DNA of 64,000 nt, taken from Leptospira sp. WS60.C2 (lineage in GTDB: Bacteria > Spirochaetota > Leptospiria > Leptospirales > Leptospiraceae). How positions within the stretch are numbered: the stretch's first letter is position 1; every line of letters begins with the position of its first letter. Made by a program: the position numbers and the translations under genes. Location: the NCBI RefSeq assembly GCF_040833955.1, contig NZ_CP162133.1:3107501-3171500 (forward strand), written 5' to 3'. The notes beneath the pieces are model-generated. The model worked only from the letters and a program-made list of their open reading frames with translations. It did no database searches and was not told the DNA's origin. Shown here piece after piece: positions 63,593-64,000 of this stretch.

Positions 63593-64000
63593 TTAATGAC
63601 TTTGTCCAGCAATCCGATTCCACGTTTTAAAAAATCGAACCTCATTGCCTTTTTCGTTATATACGATAGAATCAATATTCATCTTTGCTAGGAAAATACC
63701 CCGTCCACTCACTAAATTGGCACTTGGGTTTTCAATTGGATTGGGAATTTTCGATACTGCAAAACCATTGCCTTCATCTCGAATGACGACAGTCACACCA
63801 ACATCGTCCATGAGTAACTCGACAAATACAGATGAATTGTTTCCAGCACACCGATCATCCACAAACTTAAAATAATCCTGATTTGCCTCTAAACATTCCT
63901 GTTTTTCGGTATAACTCACTCCTGCAACTCCATGTTCAATTGCGTTTGCCAAAAGTTCATACAGTACGATTTTGATTGAGATTAAATCCTCCGGAGTCGC
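63593..64000 (-). CDS. Anti-sigma factor-type ATP-binding protein, N-terminus cut by window edge
   Basis: The reading frame is open to the right edge, so the N-terminus is missing. At least 135 residues are visible. The N-box VLYELLANAIEHG, a later GVTVVIRDEGNGF (G1 box) and SGRGIFLAKMNID (G2 box) define a HATPase of the RsbW/SpoIIAB type. These kinases or binding proteins control sigma factors or partner STAS proteins. A partner gene may lie outside the window. The listed left end is the stop. Confidence 0.85.
   Translation of the reverse strand, partial: ATPEDLISIKIVLYELLANAIEHGVAGVSYTEKQECLEANQDYFKFVDDRCAGNNSSVFVELLMDDVGVTVVIRDEGNGFAVSKIPNPIENPSANLVSGRGIFLAKMNIDSIVYNEKGNEVRFFKTWNRIAGQSH

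Overview
The window looks like chromosome of a spirochaete of the genus Leptospira. The best single marker is a lipoprotein that matches my memory of Loa22 across its whole length (2989-3558). Supporting signs are an AT-leaning base composition, frequent TTG and GTG starts, several lipoproteins with loose spirochaetal lipoboxes ending in Asn-Cys, Ser-Cys or Gln-Cys, a 7TMR-DISM hybrid kinase and many unrecognised exported proteins. The species cannot be fixed from this stretch. Both edges cut through genes (about 1-367 and 63593-64000). No rRNA, tRNA, CRISPR array, insertion sequence or prophage was seen.

Layout. 1-2.7 kb (minus strand): a cut hypothetical gene, two DUF3147 membrane paralogues flanking a DUF1801 protein, then an AT-rich HNH nuclease with a small coupled partner. 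3-7.5 kb: loa22 with its own terminator, an RluA-type pseudouridine synthase, a multi-pass membrane protein, TerC and a DUF1569 protein. 7.5-13 kb: a hybrid sensor kinase facing a LuxR-type response regulator, then an overlapping sixA-like, hpt and class III cyclase run. 13-21 kb: PstS, an OmpA-family protein, a degenerate acyltransferase, a sulfatase-fold lipoprotein, and a lipase followed by two hot-dog hydratase subunits. 21-31 kb: two hypothetical proteins, then a defence cluster of SNF2 helicase, HicA-HicB, type III Mod and Res. 31-38 kb (mostly minus): a WG-repeat protein, VanX-like and VanW-like proteins, a membrane protein, a discoidin-like protein, thioredoxin behind a CsoR-type operator, a Crp/Fnr regulator and a DJ-1 family protein. 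38-45 kb: gamma-glutamyltransferase, a DUF4269 protein, an AlkB-like oxygenase, a suppressor-of-fused-like protein, a 24-residue Lys/Ala peptide gene and a quinone oxidoreductase. 45-50 kb: the glycine cleavage operon gcvT-gcvH-gcvP plus a 2Fe-2S ferredoxin. 50-64 kb: a dihaem cytochrome c, a secreted papain-like protease with a coupled partner, a voltage-sensor-like membrane protein, fused acyl-CoA mutase IcmF, PlsC, PAP2 phosphatase, a flippase, a hypothetical protein and a cut anti-sigma-type ATPase.

The most coherent unit is the defence cluster at 22546-31031. The last four genes are joined by overlaps or direct abutment, and the Mod gene carries a visibly AT-richer central block where the target-recognition domain should lie. 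Two families of dispersed palindromic repeats occur in intergenic DNA. One has three copies whose hairpin arms differ by compensating changes. Two other regulatory signals stand out: a near-match to the CsoR/CstR operator before trxA, and a perfect 15-bp palindrome at the icmF start. All family assignments come from reading the sequence and from memory; no search was run.
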